A stretch of DNA of 64,000 nt from Chryseobacterium sp. FH2. GTDB lineage: Bacteria; Bacteroidota; Bacteroidia; Flavobacteriales; Weeksellaceae. Both the position numbers and the translations under genes were made by a program. Shown one piece after another: positions 62,180-64,000 of the stretch (positions within the stretch are counted from its first letter, which is position 1; the number at the start of each line of letters is the position of its first letter). The stretch covers positions 62,001 to 126,000 of the forward strand of contig NZ_LFNE01000005.1 in NCBI RefSeq assembly GCF_001045455.1, read 5' to 3'. Under the pieces are notes generated by a model. It had not been told where the DNA came from. It did not search any database and saw nothing but the letters and a program-made list of their open reading frames with translations.

Positions 62180-63718
62180 TTATTTCGTTTCACTTACTCT
62201 TAAAATATCCCCGAAAACTCCTCTCGCAGTCACTTTCGCTCCGGCTCCGGCGCCCATAATAACGATGGGATGCTCTCCATAACTTTCGGTATAGATTTCA
62301 AAGATTGAATCTGAGCCTTTCAATTGCCCTAAAGCGGAAGTTGCAGGAACGGAAATCAGTTTTACATCAAGCTCTCCTTTTTCTTCCTGTAAATCTCCGT
62401 GTAAATCTCCCACATATCTTAAAACATGGCCGGGTTCTTGATTATCTTTGATTTTCTGATATTCTTCATCCAATTCTTCCAGTCTTAAAAGGAATTCTGA
62501 TTTAGAAACAGAAAGTAAACTTTCAGGAACCAGATTTTGAATATTGATATCATTAAATTCATTGATTAAGTCTAATTCTCTTGCCAAAATCAACAGTTTT
62601 CTCGCAACGTCATTTCCTGATAAATCTTCTCGTGGATCCGGTTCCGTATATCCTTTTTCCAATGCTTCATTAATGATTGTTGAAAAATTATCGCTTCTCA
62701 AAGAAAAATTATTGAAAACATAACTCAATGTTCCGGAAAACACTCCTTTAATTCTTGTAATATTTTCTCCCGAAAGATGTAATAATTTGATGGTATCAAT
62801 TAATGGTAAACCTGCGCCAACATTAGTTTCGTATAAATACCGTCTATTATTTTTGTTCAACGTATATCTTAGTTTACGGTATTCTTCAATAGGAAGTGTA
62901 TTGAAAATTTTATTGGAAGAAACCAAATCAAATCCGTTTTCTGCCAAAGCATGATAATTATGAACAAAATCTTTACTCGCTGTATTATCAACAACGATAA
63001 GATTTTCAAGTTGGTTTTCTTTTGAAAATCTGATTAATTCCTGAACATTTGATGGGCTTTCTGCCGTTAGAATCTCATCGTTCCAATTATTATCAAAACC
63101 TCTTTTGTTGAAAGCAATTTTTCTTGAATTTGCCACCGCTACAACTTTAAGGTCAATTTTTTTACGTCTTCTGATTTCCTCTGAAGATTCCAAAACCTGC
63201 TCTATCAAAGTTTTCCCAACATTTCCATGACCGATAATTGCCAGATGAACCGTTTTTGGTTTTTTAGAAATTTCAGATTCGATGATATTTTTTGCTTTTT
63301 CATCTTGTGATGAGGTCACGACAATATTTACTCGTTTTTCGCTTGCTATTTGGTTTAAAAGCAGTGGAAAAACGTTATTTCTGGCTAATTCTGCCAATAT
63401 TTTGTTAAAATCTTCTGCAACAAAGCCTAATACAGAGACATTATTTATACTGTAAATCTGAGAAACCTTTCCTGATTTTCTTTCCGCCTCAAATTCGTCA
63501 ATCAGACAATTTACCGCTTTTTCTGAATCATTTTCATGGACCAAAATTGATAATCCGTTTTCAATTGCCTGTTGGGAAATTACTCCAACGCTGATTCGCG
63601 CCAAAGTAAGCGCTTTAAAAATTCGCCCGTCAATCCCGATTTCCCCTAAGAAATCTTCTCCTTCAAATTTAATGATTGATCTGTTTTTTAAAAATTTTAT
63701 TTCGTTAGCATTTTTCAT
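62180..63718 (-). CDS. Homoserine dehydrogenase with N-terminal ACT-like region
   Basis: A 512-residue protein. Residues about 1-150 resemble the paired ACT region of aspartokinase-homoserine dehydrogenase (GRIFKALTLARISVGVISQQAIENG, INNVSVLGFVAEDFNKI). Then the NAD loop LAIIGHGNVGKTLIEQV (about 170-186), VSSNKIFNT, GVFSGTLSYVFNNFS and GYTEPDPREDLSGNDVARKLLI of homoserine dehydrogenase. The kinase part is absent, so it reduces aspartate semialdehyde to homoserine with a possible allosteric site. It starts 1 base after the metX stop, the expected step before MetX. Confidence 0.92.
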   Translation of the reverse strand: MKNANEIKFLKNRSIIKFEGEDFLGEIGIDGRIFKALTLARISVGVISQQAIENGLSILVHENDSEKAVNCLIDEFEAERKSGKVSQIYSINNVSVLGFVAEDFNKILAELARNNVFPLLLNQIASEKRVNIVVTSSQDEKAKNIIESEISKKPKTVHLAIIGHGNVGKTLIEQVLESSEEIRRRKKIDLKVVAVANSRKIAFNKRGFDNNWNDEILTAESPSNVQELIRFSKENQLENLIVVDNTASKDFVHNYHALAENGFDLVSSNKIFNTLPIEEYRKLRYTLNKNNRRYLYETNVGAGLPLIDTIKLLHLSGENITRIKGVFSGTLSYVFNNFSLRSDNFSTIINEALEKGYTEPDPREDLSGNDVARKLLILARELDLINEFNDINIQNLVPESLLSVSKSEFLLRLEELDEEYQKIKDNQEPGHVLRYVGDLHGDLQEEKGELDVKLISVPATSALGQLKGSDSIFEIYTESYGEHPIVIMGAGAGAKVTARGVFGDILRVSETK

Positions 63719-63719
63719 T

Positions 63720-64000
63720 CTACAAAATATTTTTAATGATATTATTTAATTGTTCGTATTCCATTAAAAAGGCATCGTGCCCATGAATTGATTTTATCTC
63801 ATGATAGAAAACATTTTTTTTATTTTCCCTTAGCTTTTCGAAGCACATTCGAATTTCCAAAGCCGGGAAAAATAAGTCTGTATCTACTGCAATAAGGTGC
63901 ATTCGCGCCTCAATCTTTTTCAATTGAGTTTCATTGGCATTAATATTCATCAGCAAATGATTCATCAGCCTGTAAGCCCTTAAACTAAATCTCTCGTTTA
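63720..64000 (-). CDS. metX: Homoserine O-acetyltransferase, C-terminal part (cut by window edge)
   Basis: The frame is open to the window end, so the visible 93 residues are the C-terminus. The text LIAVDTDLFFPALEIRMCFE and SIHGHDAFLMEYEQLNNIIKNIL is that of MetX-type alpha/beta hydrolases, including the catalytic Asp (DTDLFFP) and His (GHDAFL). It activates homoserine by acylation. First visible gene of the methionine operon; its stop is 1 base before the hom start. Confidence 0.9.
   Translation of the reverse strand, partial: NERFSLRAYRLMNHLLMNINANETQLKKIEARMHLIAVDTDLFFPALEIRMCFEKLRENKKNVFYHEIKSIHGHDAFLMEYEQLNNIIKNIL

Noticed and set aside
1..64000. Search by eye for tRNA, rRNA, riboswitch and phage/insertion-sequence genes
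   Set aside because: No gap had cloverleaf-like GC-rich sequence, rRNA text or transposase/integrase motifs; a SAM riboswitch for the met operon, if any, would lie beyond 64000.

Overview
The window looks like a chromosomal segment of a flavobacterium close to Chryseobacterium (Bacteroidota, Weeksellaceae). The DNA is AT-rich. Candidate promoters have the Bacteroidota form (TTG, then about 15-21 bases, then TAnnTTTG), usually 10-18 bases from the start codon, and Shine-Dalgarno motifs are largely missing. Protein content agrees: a secreted protein with a type IX secretion tail, GH92 and GH3 glycosidases, DUF4292, DUF4254 and DUF2851 proteins, BshA (bacillithiol), and a methionine synthase split into two genes. 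No rRNA, tRNA, CRISPR array or complete insertion sequence was seen. All assignments come from reading the sequence and recalled family knowledge; no database was searched.

Layout. (1) 1-7694: phenylacetate catabolism on the minus strand (paaK-E-A-B-C-D-G-H, paaH cut by the window edge), with a TetR regulator and a candidate operator overlapping the paaK transcription start. A broken four-helix-bundle gene inside terminal inverted repeats sits between paaG and paaH, and the other gaps downstream of paaE hold palindromic repeats. (2) 8038-13665, plus strand: clpB, then an operon of an unknown protein, a multi-pass membrane protein, a histidine kinase and a NarL-type response regulator. (3) 13733-25446: M1 peptidase, a surface/tail-like protein, a TPR-AraC regulator, a nuclease/phosphatase, a dienoyl-CoA reductase, GH92 mannosidase, a divergent HxlR/azoreductase pair, and dihydroorotase. 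(4) 25608-38288, mostly plus strand: flippase, sugar nucleotidyltransferase, DUF4292 lipoprotein, EnvC-like protein, TatA, DUF4254, lipoprotein, RibA, GH3, BshA, DUF2851, PspC and GNAT proteins. (5) 38428-50627: SIMPL protein, a pair of CarboxypepD_reg paralogues, an AddA-like helicase-nuclease, ferritin, secreted proteins, and 4-alpha-glucanotransferase. (6) 50925-54910: folE-dinB-cysS with a previously uncalled Cys-rich leader ORF, then a GNAT-like protein. (7) 55021-64000, minus strand: the methionine branch metX-hom-metZ-metH(N)-desaturase-metH(C)-metF.

The most interesting items: a 25-codon ORF just before cysS whose last eight sense codons are seven Cys and one Lys, a candidate cysteine-sensing leader peptide; the inverted-repeat four-helix element, with one apparent frameshift and one nonsense codon; dispersed composite palindromes placed between operon genes; and two GC-rich perfect hairpins whose arms differ by compensatory changes.
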